Assembly (NCBI GenBank): GCA_038503035.1
Contig: JAVSML010024717.1
Location: 124,001-188,000, forward strand
Source of the DNA: Crocodylus rhombifer
Taxonomy: Eukaryota; Chordata; Crocodylia; Crocodylidae
Direction: 5' to 3'
DNA length: 64,000 bases
The notes under the pieces are model-generated. The model saw only the letters and a program-made list of their open reading frames with translations. It had not been told where the DNA came from and did no database searches. Positions within the stretch are counted from its first letter, which is position 1, and every line of letters starts with the position of its first letter. Shown here in pieces: positions 10,701-23,218 of this stretch. A program made the position numbers and the translations under genes.

Positions 10701-13460
10701 TACGCAGGTAAGTTCAAAGTAGGAAACAACTGACTAGGCTGCAGGCTAAAAGATCTGTCCCATTGATTTCAATGGGAGTAGTCTGAAGTTCAGAATCTCT
10801 ATCCAAATCTTCAAAACTGAGTTAGTCTAACTGTGTTGACTTATGATCAATAAGATAAATAATACATGGTAGTGTCCTTGTTTCCTGATTGAATTAACAT
10901 ACAAGCCTTGTTGTCAAAAACCAATGAGAGCTGGATTGTGTAAATAAAGGAGGATTTGCTGAATGACTTTGAAAATGCCAGTCTCTGAATATTCATGCCA
11001 ATTTTTTTTTACTTGCTCAGTATTTACAGGAAAAGAACACAAAGAGGATGTAAATAAGAGCAGGCAGAAATCATTTTAACATCTGACCTGATATTTTCAA
11101 GAGCCTTTTACCTTTATTTCTCCATCTCTAGTTACAATACAGATAGGTTATAATCCTAAGCAGAACCTTGTCTTTTTTCTTTTTCTTTTTTTTTTTCTTT
11201 TTTTTGGGGGGGGGCTTTAGTGACATTTTCATGGTTAAGATAAAGAGATGGGTCCATGAACAATTACCACACACTATATTAAGATCTGGTTTCTATACCA
11301 GGTCAGCTACTCTATTGTAACTGCTTATGTGCACACTCTTGCCCTAGGATAACTACAAGACCAATCATCCCTCAATGAAAGTGGAAAATTACCTCATATT
11401 TACCATGGGATACTAACATACATGTAGATGATTCTTATAGGGTTGCTAAAGTGCTTTACTTTCATACCACAACTTATGTTCCTGTAACTTGTTTTTAAAG
11501 GCATAACCTAAGAATTCTTCATGAAAGGGATAACACCCCTCCAAATAATGGGGAAAATAAGTATTTATTTATTTTCCATTGAAAAATTTAGATTGCAAGA
11601 GTGCCCAAAAATCTTCTCACCAAGTTCATCCTCCTTTTTAACAAAATTATTTTGGAATTCAGCAAACCTAAATGAATTTCAATTACTAAACACAAAGATA
11701 TAAACATCTGTATTTCTAAGGGCCATAATAAATCTTATCTCTTGGAAAAAAAACCCAACACAAGCCATCTTGGCTGGGTTGATAATTGGATCAATTTTTC
11801 ACTTATGGCTTGTCAATTCCTTGACACTTTAATGCATGCACAACAGAGCTCAAAAGTATTTTAATTAGCACACTGGGACTAAAATCTAACCCTACAGTTC
11901 TAATTGCAGTGCTAAACCACATCTGAATATCTGTTTACCAAAAAGAAGTTAATTAAAAGCAGGGATCCATACTCTATGCACAGCATTAAACTATAATAGG
12001 ATAGAATGCAGAGTCTGCAGAAAAACAGAGAACTGAAACGAAGGTGACAATTAAGGATCTTTATAAGGCTAGCAACTTCCTACTTTCCCATCACTGTTGT
12101 TTTTAGAGGTGTTATAATTAGAGTGCAGTCATCAGAAAGTGTCAGGTTTTCTTCTTCAAAGCAAAATTTAGTTGGACATTAAGTAATGAGTCTCTAAACA
12201 ATAAACCAAAGAAGAAAAGATGTTCAGAAAGCTGCTGCAGGCTAAGTTTCTAAGTATTTTTTAGGATGCTCAGCTCCACTGTGATACGGCACAAAGTATA
12301 TTTTACTACACCCCTATACATCCCCATTGGTCATACCTGAAGACTGATTATGTACTGAAGTACAGAATAAGGCATGGGTGAAGAGGGTAGTGGGGAAGCA
12401 TTAGGAATGGGAAAGGAACAGGACTGAACATGGCACTCTGCCAAATCATGGGCTGCAACAGGTTCTGAAATTTAGAAAGGGCTTCAAGATACACGAGAAA
12501 CTACAGGAGACCGGGACTGAGAGACCAGAGAAGTAGTATAGGGACATTTCCTTCCTCACCTGAATGTTGATCCCAGTGCATCTGGAAGTGTGCAATTTGT
12601 TCCGAAATTCAAGTAAAATAAGGTTAGGCCCATACTGTTCAGTGGCTAAAAATATTTTAAGTTCAGCCTTTGCTAAACGTTGTTAGCAGAGATACCCTAG
12701 AAAAAGGAAGGAAGACTTGTTCCATTCAAATGTGACTTACTACTTTTTGTCTGAAAGGTGCATCAATTTTGGGGCAATACAGTAGCTAATTATGCTAGTA
12801 AATCATATAAGAAAATTCAGGGCACTGATTCCGAGCCATTGCAGTATAATTAAAAACTTGCTACAGTCCATTTAATATGAAGGATTAGCTATACTTTTAT
12901 AAATAAAATAGCAGTGTAAGTTAACGTTATCAGTATGGCTGCAACAAAGAAAATGAAACTTTTCTACTGTAAATGCAGTTTTATAAAGTTGTGATTTGGA
13001 GCCAGCTTTCTCTCAAATTTTACAAAGTACAAGTTGCTTGTGAAGACCTATTTATATTCCAAATGAAGCTCTAAATTATAGCCAATTCTATGTTTCTTCA
13101 TACCCCCACAACAATATTTTAAAGTGAGAAAACCCTTTCTAACTTTCTTTAATAACTAAGAAATAGCTGGGAAATTCTCTCATATGTACATACTATGTGT
13201 TAAAAGTATATAGTATCTCAGCTCTCAATGTGAGAGGAAAAAATAGAAGCCCATGAAAAGAGGGTGCATAACTGTTCTTGCTACCAACACAGAGAGCTCA
13301 TATTTGATGCTTAACTTATTTTTATTTAAATATACATCACCCTAGCGCAAAAGCAGCATGAGCCCAGTACTGATTTCAGCTTGCATATCTCTGCAATCCA
13401 GAACTCCACCTTTCAAAATGACTGTCAGTTTCTGAAGCTCCATTAAAGTAAGCTGCTGCA
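10701..13460. other. Long A+T-rich stretch without genes
   Basis: About 2.8 kb of unique-looking DNA. The only structure noted is a T-rich run with a G9 block at 11172-11214. No open frame here has a recognisable domain. Confidence 0.5.
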
Positions 13461-13465
13461 CACAG

Positions 13466-13784
13466 GGTGCATCTACACTGCCAATTTAAGGCATTTTATC
13501 CATATTTAAGGCACATTAAGGGTACAGGTCTACACATGCGCACCCTTACTGTGCCTTAAAAATGGTGATTTTTAAGCTATATGTACCTGAATTTTATACC
13601 TGCAAAAGCAGGTATAAAATTTTAGGCCTGAAAAGTTGAAGTGCCTTAATGCACATGTAGACACACTAAGGCACATTAATGTGCCTTAGCATGTACACGT
13701 GTAGACATGCACCTGTCGCCTTAACGTGCATTGGGCAACTAAACATTAAGTTTAGGCATGCATAAAAGCATGTGTAGACATGCC
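13466..13784. mobile_element. Foldback MITE with GGTGCATCTACAC ends and CACAG flanks
   Basis: The left end is GGTGCATCTACACTG. The right end, read in reverse, is GGCATGTCTACACATG. Both sides are flanked by CACAG (13461-13465 and 13785-13789), a possible 5-bp target duplication. The middle is a hairpin: AATTTTATACCTGC (13590-13603), a 4-base loop, and its exact complement (13608-13621). Internal motifs such as GTGCCTTAA and ACATGTAGACA recur in both orientations. At 319 bp it has no coding capacity. It belongs to the same end-sequence family as the elements at 23219, 25412, 27287, 28091, 31739, 36569 and 40272. Confidence 0.8.
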
Positions 13785-13789
13785 CACAG

Positions 13790-14999
13790 GGGTTCAATCT
13801 AATCCAAGGGTGATATGCAAGGAAGGGTTATAAATTACATTTTGATACAGGCCCAACTTTAAGTATTTGAAAGAACTGAACTCTTAACTCCTAATTCCAC
13901 TGACTCCTGATCTATACCACTGTTATAAAGTCAGGCTTAAAATCTACGGCCATCTGGAATTATCTAGAAGTATCCTAAACTGGGAGCCATAAGGTATAGC
14001 TCAAAGACTTGATTTTTGAACATAAGCAAGCTCCATTTTGTGTAGAGCACTTTTTGACCCTTCATCCCTCACCTCAACCTAGTCTTAAGATGAACACAGG
14101 CCAAGTCTTTCTCATATAATTAGTACACAGCATAGAAAATTCCCTGAAGTCCCCAAAGGCAATCCTGAACTGATCACTTAGGACAGCTTTTTATGTGCAT
14201 GCATTACCAGTGTAGTACAGAACAGATGTACAGACAGTGGGGGGCACTTTGGCCTCAAATCTTAAAGTAGCGTGCAAGATGTGCTATGTAAAATGATTGT
14301 TACTGGCACTGAAAATACCATGATGAGCGTGTACACTGCTCAGGTTCCTGATAGAAGTGATCAATTCCTGGTGAAGCACCTGTCATCATTGGGATCAATG
14401 GATTTTGAGGCCTATTTGATTCAGTCATGTTCTGTTAATTGTAAATGTGTATCTTAGGGGAGCTAGATAAGGATACAGCAAATTTGCATGTTTGAGTATA
14501 ATAGTATCATGCTTGCTGAATGTTGTATTATGGGGAAAGTGATGATTAACTTGGTTCTTGCAGGACCAGCATCATATTTTTTAAGTCATTGCTTTGTGAA
14601 GTGCCATTAGTTTACTTCCTGATCTACACAGCAGATATATAAACCAAACTCAGATTCATTCAAGCTCTCACTTCCCCATATGCCAACTAAAACAATCTTT
14701 TTCCAATTCCTTGCTGAATTTTCCATGGAAAAATCTATGTGCGAGGTGTACAGATTTACAGGTTGTTTGGAAACAATATTTCATAATTATTATGTCAGCT
14801 CAAAGTGATGTTTCATGCCTAGATTTCAATTGCTACTTTATAAATGGCATATGGTGTGCTCTAATAGAGCAACATGTTGAAAGCTAAAACAGTTGGAGTT
14901 TAAATGACAAAATGTTAAGATGCAAAACTAAAAAACAGGCCCCTTGCTATTTAGGAATCAAAGCTAAGAAATCCTTGTGTGAACTAAGACACATACTAC
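13790..14999. other. Unique A+T-rich DNA
   Basis: No gene, repeat end or RNA signal could be supported. Confidence 0.5.
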
Positions 15000-15186
15000 T
15001 CCGTTGTGTTTGGGCACCATAAAACACATACAAGTAGGTGTAGTACCTATCCCAAATAATGTATAGTCTAATTGGAGAAAAGGCACAGCGTACAAGTGTG
15101 AGAAGAGGAGGGAAGTGCCACCAAATTAAGCAGGAGAGCAGTAAGAATTGGCTAGCTGGGATAGAAATAAGTTGTTGTTCCATTAC
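15000..15186. repeat. Local duplication, copy 1
   Basis: This block is a direct, imperfect duplicate of 16748-16934. Shared phrases include CCATAAAACACATAC, TAGTACCTATCCCAAATAAT, TCTAATTGGAGAAAAGGCAC and AAGTGTGAGAAGAGGAGG. The two copies lie about 1.75 kb apart in the same orientation. Either an old interspersed repeat landed twice or a segmental duplication occurred. I do not recognise the family. Confidence 0.85.
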
Positions 15187-16747
15187 ACCAAGGAAATTTT
15201 TGCATGACAGTCAAGCATGCAAGAAAAAGAGCACTCCTGAAACTCTTCAGTCCCACCCCAAACATGACCTAAAATAGATAATTTGATTTATACAAATGGC
15301 TCTATGTGTGGCCTCCAGAAACTCTAAAATGCAACTGTTATCATGCCTGGCGTGACCACGAGATGAGGGCTGCCTGGGGGTAGAAAGGATTAAAAGGTAG
15401 AAGGGTTTTTCACCTTCTCCTGATACAAACAGTCGTATGTATTCCACATGTAAAGAATACTTCTAGTGACCTCAAGTATAGTCAGCCCATTACCGAACCA
15501 TAACCCAGTTATAGAAGTAATATTTGCCTCCACTTTTCAATTTAGGATAGCAATTTACTTAAAGTTGAGAGCATGCTTAAATACTACCACAAATTAATAT
15601 CAACAGCCTGATGGAGAATTGATTCAAGACTCCAATGGAAAAACTCCCTTTGATTTCAACAGGTATCGAGTCAGGACTTGAAGGCAAAATGTTAAAAGAA
15701 GCTAAGTATTCAAAAGAGACCTGGATGCTGAGAAGTCTCAGTGCCTTTGGGTTACAGTAAAACTTAAGCTTCTAAATTAATCCCAATGCTGTTCATAACT
15801 TTACCTTGATACCTAAAATCCCATATTCTCTGAAAGCCCCAGTGCCTTTTGCACCACAATGTAGTACAGTCACTTAATTTTTATTAAATGCCAGCAGGTC
15901 ATCTTTAATGCAAATCTTTCCTTCCATTTCAATTGCCCACACAAAATGTTGAGTTAATTGCAAATAAGAAATATGCAAAACAATGCACAGACCAGTATAG
16001 GCAGAATACTTAATGGAATGAAGTGGGATAAATCACATATTCCTATTTATCTAATGTCTTATAAATGGATCTAAGTCTCATGCCAAGGCACTGTAATGTT
16101 TTTGAAATGATAGAGATAGACATGACACACACATTAAGCAGGAAGTTACTTTGATCTACTGTAGGTTGTTAACACTTAACAAAACTTTTTATCACTTTGG
16201 GGGGGGAAAAAAGCATTGCTGAACACTGTATGAAGTATAACAATAAAGAAAAATTCAGTATCAAACAAAAGCAATTAACAAGGGCTTTTGGTCTTACATT
16301 GAATTATACATATAATTAGAAATATCCCAATAAAATGTACAGGGAGAGATCATTATCCCTTGATACTATAAAATGAATACCAAAGTAATCAAAGAGAGTG
16401 TGCCCCTGGCAATAGCTGTAGGTTTTTAAAAGTATAATATTTCTGCAATTAGGACAAAAACCTAATGATAAAAGTTCTAAAGTAAAAAGGCCTCACAGGA
16501 ATACAAACAACACTTCACAATTAAAAGTCCAGTGCTGCTATGAAATACATGGGACATAGTTCAGGAAAACAACATAAAAAGCTACCACACCTATATGCAG
16601 TATCAATCACTGTGGTATCTAGGAACCACAGGAATCTTCTGAATTTTTCACCATTTTCATATCAACACCATAACTTTTCTGCATTAGACCTTATTATTTA
16701 AATGATTAATTTCCAGTTGATACAAGATTCCAATAAACAGCCATCCT
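15187..16747. other. Unique A+T-rich DNA between the two duplicate copies
   Basis: No gene is supportable. The sequence between the copies shows no obvious homology to the sequence outside them. Confidence 0.5.
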
Positions 16748-16934
16748 CCATTGTATTTGGCCACCATAAAACACATACCAGTAGTAGTAGTACCTATCCC
16801 AAATAATTTATAATCTAATTGGAGAAAAGGCACAGTGTGCAAGTGTGAGAAGAGGAGGGAGATGCCACCAAATTGAGGATAATGAGAGCAATAAAAATTA
16901 ACTAGCTGTAATAGAAACTCATTGGTTCCATACA
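16748..16934. repeat. Local duplication, copy 2
   Basis: Direct partner of 15000-15186. This copy carries an expanded GTAGTAGTAG where copy 1 has AGGTGTAG, and a small insertion (GAGGATAATGAG) near 16873. Confidence 0.85.
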
Positions 16935-16940
16935 ATGTTT

Positions 16941-17252
16941 TAAATATTATTTTTTAATTAGTGTTAATGAATAAACTAGTAAAATCACTATGCCCAATTG
17001 GTAGCATAATCTATCCATTGTTGTTTGGCTGATTTGTTGGGATCATTAAAGTAGGAATGGGACTTGAAGAAGGATGTTAATAGATTTATGGTTAATTAAT
17101 TCAAGGAGGATATTATGGACTACAAAGTTCTGCATAGGTAAAAGCACAGATTTTTTTTTGAGAAGCAGATGTTCAAGGTTTGCATTGTTGGCATTTCTCA
17201 AGAGTTAACTGTCAGTTATGTAGACTGAATCTGTCACATAGCCCACAGTGTG
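16941..17252. other. Unique A+T-rich spacer
   Basis: Nothing recognisable. Confidence 0.45.
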
Positions 17253-17410
17253 ATTTCATAGATTGCATAGACATTGGGACCAGAAGGGACCTCATAAAAT
17301 CATTGGGTCCAGCCCCCTGCCCAAGGAGCAAAGGGTCAAATGATCCCAGATGAAGGACTGCTCATGGGGATTGCAATTAAATAATTAATCCAGAGGGTCT
17401 TTAATCCTCT
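17253..17410 (-). mobile_element. CR1 LINE 3' end, minus strand, short
   Basis: It begins TTTCATAGATTGCATAGACA, followed by GGACCAGAAGGGACC and CCAGCCCCCTGCC, the complement of the CR1 3' tail. Only the tail is present, and it is diverged. Confidence 0.82.
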
Positions 17411-17439
17411 ATGACACACAGGTAGTCAGTTTCAAGGTA

Positions 17440-18092
17440 TTAAAGTAAGTTAATTTCCCTGAGCATTGATCTACTGCCCGACCCCACTCAGAGTTAGAAA
17501 GAGTAGTTACACACTACAACACAGGTAGATTGAGCAATATACAGTGTATTACACAACAAAACCTGCACAACAACTACCCAATGAAATATTCCCGTAACAC
17601 CTGAGCCACAACACAATAAAACAATGCACATCCCAAACCCAGTGTCCCTGGTCACACAACTGGTCGACTACATGTTACAATGAGCTTCAGTCACTACATG
17701 GTTAACTGCTTTGCAACTTCACAGACAACCTAGAAACCAGAGGTGGCAGCAAGAGCACCCTGGGCCTAGTCAGCAGGGAAAACCCCCTGACACTCCCTGA
17801 GGATTTCTATGTTTTCCTTGTTTAGGTACTAAGCACCTCAAATAGAAAATGGGCAAAACCTTACCCAACTGCAGCTTCCACAGCCGAAGCCCAAAGGAAA
17901 GAGTAAAGACAGGTAAGCCTCAGAGAGCCAAATCCCAATGACCAGGTCACAGCAAGGAACCTGCACTGGATGAACTCCCACACCGCGAGAGCCCGGACTG
18001 TCCAGCCAGAGTGAGAGCAAGGCCATGCCTGAGCCTGAGCCCCCAAAGGTCCTGCTGGTTGCTCCAGACAGGATTTATAGCCTTCTAATCAC
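17440..18092 (-). promoter_or_regulatory. Promoter-like or LTR-like segment, minus strand, split by a DNA transposon
   Basis: On the minus strand GGCTATAAATCCTGTC (complement of about 18067-18082) has a good TATA box. On the far side of the inserted hAT-type element, CGATGATTGGACCACTGG (complement of about 19938-19956) has an ATTGG/CCAAT box in the right relative place. About 200 bases after the TATA, CAGTTGGGTAAGG (complement of about 17862-17875) looks like a splice donor. This could be the start of an endogenous retroviral leader or a host promoter. No coding sequence is attached, and both readings are inference. Confidence 0.35.
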
Positions 18093-19912
18093 CAGGGATC
18101 CGGGTTTCCCACAGAAAAACACAGATTCCCTGTTTTTATCAGAGAAAACACGGATTTCTCTTTTCAGCAGAGAAATCCATGGATTCTCCGCTTTTGCAAA
18201 GAGCTCTTACAGGCTGGCACAGCTCCAGCCTGCAGAGCAAATAGCAAAATGGGTGAGAAACCCCCAGCCCTGGCTGGAGGGGGGAGGGTGGGGCCTGAGC
18301 CTCTGAGGCAGCCAAGGCCAGGCTCAGGCTCACACTTGCCCTTTGCTCCGGAGCATGGAGGTAAGTGGGGCTTGGGGCAGGGCTGGGGAAGATGGTTGGG
18401 GGCTGAGAGAGTGGGGGGCACTGCCAGTCCCAGGTGGCACATTGTAGCCACCCCCACCACTACCCTGGGCTGTGCTGCTGCGGGGTGGTGGTGGCTGGGT
18501 GGCATGCAGCCATTCCAATCCCCACCACCACGCTGTGCCACTGCCGCCGGCCACACAGCTCCAGGCACGGCTCTGTGGCAGCAGCGGGAAGTTTTGTATG
18601 CAGCGGCGGTCACCGGCAGTAACTGGCAGGGGCCACCCGTGCCAGCAGTGACTGTTGCTGCCTACAAAACCTCCAGCTGCTGCTGCAGAGCCATGCTCGG
18701 AACTGTGCAGCCGGTGGCAGCAACACAGCGCGGGGTGGTGGTGGGGATGGCTGCATGCTACCTGGCCACCACCACGCTGCCGCCCAGCAGCCGGCCACAC
18801 AGTTCTGGGCACAGCTCTGCAGTGGCAGTGGGAGGTTCTGTACACAGCAGTCATCACTGCCGTCATGGCCCTCCAGGTAAGAGGCAGTACTGCGTGCAAG
18901 CCCAAGCCCCCACCCACCCCATGCCCCCATCCCTCACCGTGGCTGGAGCTGTGCTCCGGCCACATGCCAGCCTCTCTCTCCTCATCCCCTGGGCAGGCAG
19001 CCAGGCAGCATGTGTGCAGCCCGTACATTGCGGGCACCACCATACTGCGCCCCACATTGCTTTCCCACAAAGCCCCCCCACAGAGGGGCATCCCTGCCCT
19101 CACTCCCTGGCCCTGCTCCCAGCTGCAATGTGCAACGTGGGGCCGGCAGCACCCCCCACTCCTTCAGCTCCCAGTCATCTTCCCCAGCCCTGCCCCACAG
19201 CCCCTAAGCCCCACTTACCTTTAGGATCCTGAGTTGAAGGGCCTGGCTCTACGTTGGCAGCACTTGCCTGCAAAGCCCCACCACTCTGAATGCAGCTGCC
19301 ACCACCCCACACCACTACAGAGCCATGCAGCTGGCTGCGGGGTGTGCTGCTGCATGCAAGTCCCCCATTTCACCCCCTGCCTGGGCGGCACATATGTGGC
19401 CTGCACACGGTTGTTGCCACTGCTGCGCCCTGTGCCACTTGCCCACAAAGCCGTGCAGGTGGCTGTGGGATGGTAGCGCAGGGTGCAGTGGCAGGGTTGC
19501 AGTGTTGGCCTCCATGTGCGAACCTCCTGTCAGGCCAATCAGCATGTGTGTGGCCCACAGAGTGGCAGCCCTGCCCTCACCCCCGGCCCTGCCCATGAGA
19601 GTGGGCACAGGGACACACTCCCCACCTTCTTGATCTACCCCCCAGCACCTTCCCTTTCCCCTGCCCTGCCCCGCCCCTTCCTCCCCACACACACTTACCT
19701 GTTGGGGTGGGTGTCAGTGTCTGTGTCTGTATGTCTGTGCATCTAGGGGGCTGTTGTAAGGGGCACCAGGAGGGCTGTTAACACTATGAGGGGGAATATG
19801 GAGCACCAGCAGCCTTTAATTTTTATCATGGATTTTGGGTTTTTAATCAGAGAATTTGCCATTTTTAATCAGAGAATTTGTAATTTTTAATCAAAGAAAA
19901 CCAGGATCCCTG
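18093..19912. mobile_element. GC-rich hAT-type element (1.8 kb) with nested foldback interior
   Basis: The left end is CAGGGATCCGGGTTTCC and the right end in reverse is CAGGGATCCTGGTTTTC. The flanks are CTAATCAC (18085-18092) and CTTATCAC (19913-19920), an 8-bp duplication with one mismatch. Next to both ends are short repeats of TTTTTAATCAGAGAA type. The interior (about 18290-19690) is very GC-rich. It contains a long inverted repeat: AGGTAAGTGGGGCTTGGGG near 18359 pairs with the complement of 19160-19220. Within it a roughly 65-bp unit (CCGGCCACACAGCTCCAGG...) occurs forward at 18549, inverted at about 18655-18715, and forward again at 18791. Open frames of up to 327 codons here share sequence on both strands because of the palindromes. 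They have no transposase motif, so I do not call them genes. Confidence 0.8.
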
Positions 19913-19920
19913 CTTATCAC

Positions 19921-20149
19921 GCCACCTGTCACTCAACCAGTGGTCCAATCATCGCACTTTTCAGAATACCCAATCAAATTCGAACCTGGGGAGTACTTAA
20001 AATGACCAATTGATTCAAACTATTTTAAACCAATAGAAGTAATATTACCATAACTGCATTATTGATTAACATATCAACATTGATAAACAGTTGCATTAAA
20101 CATTATACACTTTGCATGCCCAAACCTTAAAAGTAAGTCATAACTTCAT
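19921..20149. other. Right-hand remainder of the segment split by the hAT-type element
   Basis: Continuation of the sequence that was uninterrupted before insertion. It contains the inverted CCAAT box near 19947. No coding capacity. Confidence 0.4.
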
Positions 20150-21425
20150 CAAGGTTGAGAGTTCAAACCCTCTAGAAACTTCTCACCTCTAGTCATATGG
20201 CACATGCATGGACTTTCACTGTTCTGCACAGCAAGATAAGTGTCCAAATGTTTCTTGAAAGTGTCCAGTGTAGGTGCTTGCACCACCTCTCTGGGGAGTC
20301 TGTTCCAGGCCTTGTGGGCTTGGACAGTAAAGTTTTTCCAGCCTAAAACGGTCTTGCCGGAGTTTGTGACCATTGTACCTTGTCATCCCCTGGGGTGTTC
20401 TGGTGAACAGGTGTTCCCTCAGATCTTGATACATACCCTTTGTGTACTTATAGGCTGCCACCATGTCATCCCTGAGCCTGCACTTCTCCAGGCTGAAACG
20501 TCCCGTAGCTCACAGCCTCTCTTCATAAGACCTGTTATCTTGCCCTCTGATCATGCGCTTGGCTCTCCTCTGGACTCTGTCAAGCTTCTCCAGGTCCTTC
20601 CTAACTTGTGGAGCCCAGTATTCCAGCTGCAGCCTCACCAAGACTGAGTACAGCAGGAGGATGACATCCTAGGTCTTGCTTGTGATGCATCAGTAGATGC
20701 AAGCCAGAGTTTTGCCAGCTGTGATATCGCATTGGTGGCTCATATTCATCTTCTGGTGAATCATGACCCCCAAGTCTCTTTCAGTCATAGTGTTAGTGAG
20801 TGTAGCATTGCCAAGCCTATAAGTGTGATGCAGGTTTTTATTGTCAAGGTGGAGCATCTTGCATTTCTCCGTATTGAATGCCATCAGGTTTTCTTCCACC
20901 CACCTTGCAAGTCTATCAAGGTCAGTCTGGATCACCGGCCTATTCTCAAGTGTGGAAACTGTCCTCTAAAGTTTCATTTCATCAGTGAACTTGACCAGTC
21001 CACTTTTGATACCAGTGTCCAGATCGTTTATGAAGACAGTAAAGAGTATAGGTCTGAGAACAGAGCCTTAGAGAACGCCACTAGTCACCGAGTGCCACGT
21101 TGATTCAGTTCTGTCAACTACCACTCCCTGAGCTAGTTTCCCAGCCATCAGACTGTGGAGTATTTAAGGCCGTAGTTGCCCAATTTTTCCATGAGGACCT
21201 CATGGGAGACCAGGTCAAAGGCTTTTTTAAAGTTCAAATATATATAATATCAACCTCTTCCCTTTTGTCCAGGTGATATGTCACCTGGTCATAGATGGAA
21301 ATGAGATTGGTCAGGCATGACCTACCCACAACAAACCTGTGCTGGCTAACCCTCAGGTTGGCCAGCACCTCTGAAACAGGATTATTAGCCGGACCAAGGG
21401 ACGGTAGTTTTTCCTCTTAATAAAC
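20150..21425 (-). mobile_element. CR1 LINE, minus strand, 3' half including part of the reverse transcriptase
   Basis: Reading on the minus strand from 21425 downward, the reverse transcriptase is recognisable in shifting frames: a block around 21180-21270 matches the DIIYL...KKAFD...SHEVL region, and 20935-20690 reads IQTDLDRLARWVEENLMAFN then KCKMLHL and ERDLGVMIHQKMNMSHQCD. Next comes the C-terminal stretch NGHKLRQDRFRLEK (20400-20330) and the tail NRLPREVV. The original open frame is broken by frameshifts. The 3' end lacks the usual TTCTATGATTC tail and may have been lost. Confidence 0.9.
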
Positions 21426-22540
21426 TGTCCCTGCCCCTTGTAGTAATTGGTGATGCACAGTTTGTTACTACTTTCTAATGATATCATGGATTTGATTTTC
21501 ACCTGTTTGCCTAGTATTTATCTTCCTTGAAATGCACTTCACAGTAACATTCTAATCACTTTTTTCCAGGCAATACATCAATGCTAATACAAAGATGATG
21601 GGCATACTTTTGGAGGCAGCACAAAGACTTGGAACTAGTTTTTTGCAGCTTTTAGTGCCTTGTCTATTGCCTTTGCTTGCTCTCTATTCGGCTGCCCTGC
21701 AAGATGGAAGATAAGAATGCACAGCCAGCAACAGATTTTACAACAGAAACTGCCTAACGGGAAGGTGAATTAGATCTCCCAGACATTTAGATTGACCTGC
21801 TGGCAGGGAGAGATTCTCTTTGATTGCTTGAAAATATGCCACCTTCTGTAGTCCGGTTGGTTGACACCTGTTCTGAGAAGTCCAGTGGAGCTGCTTATTA
21901 GCTGCAATTCTGAGCAATTTTGGATATTCCTTTCTAACCTTTACATTTTTTTACTAGATTCAGGGAACCTGTAAGTGAAGGATAGCCTAAATAAATGGCT
22001 TTGCTTTGAGCAAGGCCTAGGTATCCAGAGCTTCATCACACAATCTCTCTATAAGAACGAAACCAATTTTGCCATCACCAATTTTGTTTCAATTAAAATG
22101 ATTTCTTATCCAATGACTGTACCTTCCAGCCAAACAAAGCTACCAGCATTGGGCAGTATTACAGTAATTTCTTGGGGTTGGATCCAGTACAGGTCTTGGA
22201 AGTCTACAAGTTAGAGGCAATGCCACCTTTTTGGTGCCTGGTTCTGAGAGTGGAATCCAAAATCCAAAGTGAGGTGAATTGCTGCCTATTGTTTGTTGTA
22301 CAGGAAGAGGGTTAATCCAAGCAACAGGTGAACAGCCTAGATCTAGATACTAGTAACGAGGAAATGCTAAGCCTGGGACTGAACCTAAAACCCTGCCTCT
22401 TTCTGGAGCTTTGACACTGCTATTCACTTGGGATATAGAACCTGTAATCCCTCCAGCAGTAGATGCCCATATTTGTTTAGCCACAACTGCATTAGATTGT
22501 TAGAAATATTATTAAAAATGCATTATCAATAGCAGATTTA
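21426..22540. other. Unique DNA up to the second assembly gap
   Basis: No gene or repeat could be supported. The stretch ends at ten N (22541-22550). Confidence 0.5.
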
Positions 22541-22550
22541 NNNNNNNNNN
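22541..22550. other. Assembly gap of 10 N
   Basis: Ten N followed directly by an A run. True length is unknown. Confidence 0.99.
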
Positions 22551-22559
22551 AAAAAAACA

Positions 22560-23135
22560 CAGCTGCTAGCCCTCCTTGTCTCCTAATGGGAGAGGGAAGG
22601 GGGGGTTGGAAACTGAAGGGAAAACTACCAAAGGCCCTTTGTATTAAGTATCACTCCCTCTTTGTTTTGCAAAGTTACTATCTCTTTGTTACAGTAAAGC
22701 ATATACTCCTCAGCTTTTCTCATGCAGATAAAAGTAAATTACAGTTCTAACCTTGAGGCAAGGAAAATTCAGACTCTTGTAACCTCTAATACTGTCTGCC
22801 CATGCGTAATAACCTAATACATATTAAGCCTATCCGCCCCGCATACTTAAGTAGTTAATTATAATGCACATGGGACGTATGAAGCGACATGTTTACAAAT
22901 ATGTTTGTATGAACCGGAAATGAGTTGTAAAAGTTCCTCCTTCTGCACACGTGGTCAGGAGAGAGGGGATAAAGCCAGCTGGGCAGTTTCCCTCGGGGGC
23001 AGCAGAGTGTTTGATCTTTTGTCTCACTCTCTGACCCTATTTGCAAATATATACCTTTTGTGTTGCTAATAGAGTGTGTCTGTGGCTGAAGATTTTTTTC
23101 CTCCTCCCGAGAAACGAACCACGATTTTTACATCA
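22560..23135 (+). mobile_element. Probable LTR of an endogenous retrovirus, plus strand
   Basis: The layout fits U3-R-U5: GAGAGGGGATAAAGCCAGCTGG (TATA-like, about 22961-22982), then TTTCCCTCGGGGGCAGCAG, CTCACTCTCTGACC, and CTAATAGAGTGTGTCTGTGG near 23067, which looks like a decayed AATAAA signal followed by a GT-rich element. The 5' part is truncated or hidden by the assembly gap, and no target duplication was found. No primer-binding site or gag start is evident after 23135. Confidence 0.5.
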
Positions 23136-23218
23136 TTGTGATGGGCCTAATCCAATTGGACACCTCAAAGGATTTACGTACTGTTTTGCCTGGTGATTTA
23201 ATCCCTGTGGGACTCAGG

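Noticed and set aside
18249..19232. 327-codon open frame, the longest in the window
   Set aside because: It lies inside the palindromic GC-rich core of a hAT-type element. The opposite strand has equally long frames with similar peptides, there is no domain, and composition explains the lack of stops.
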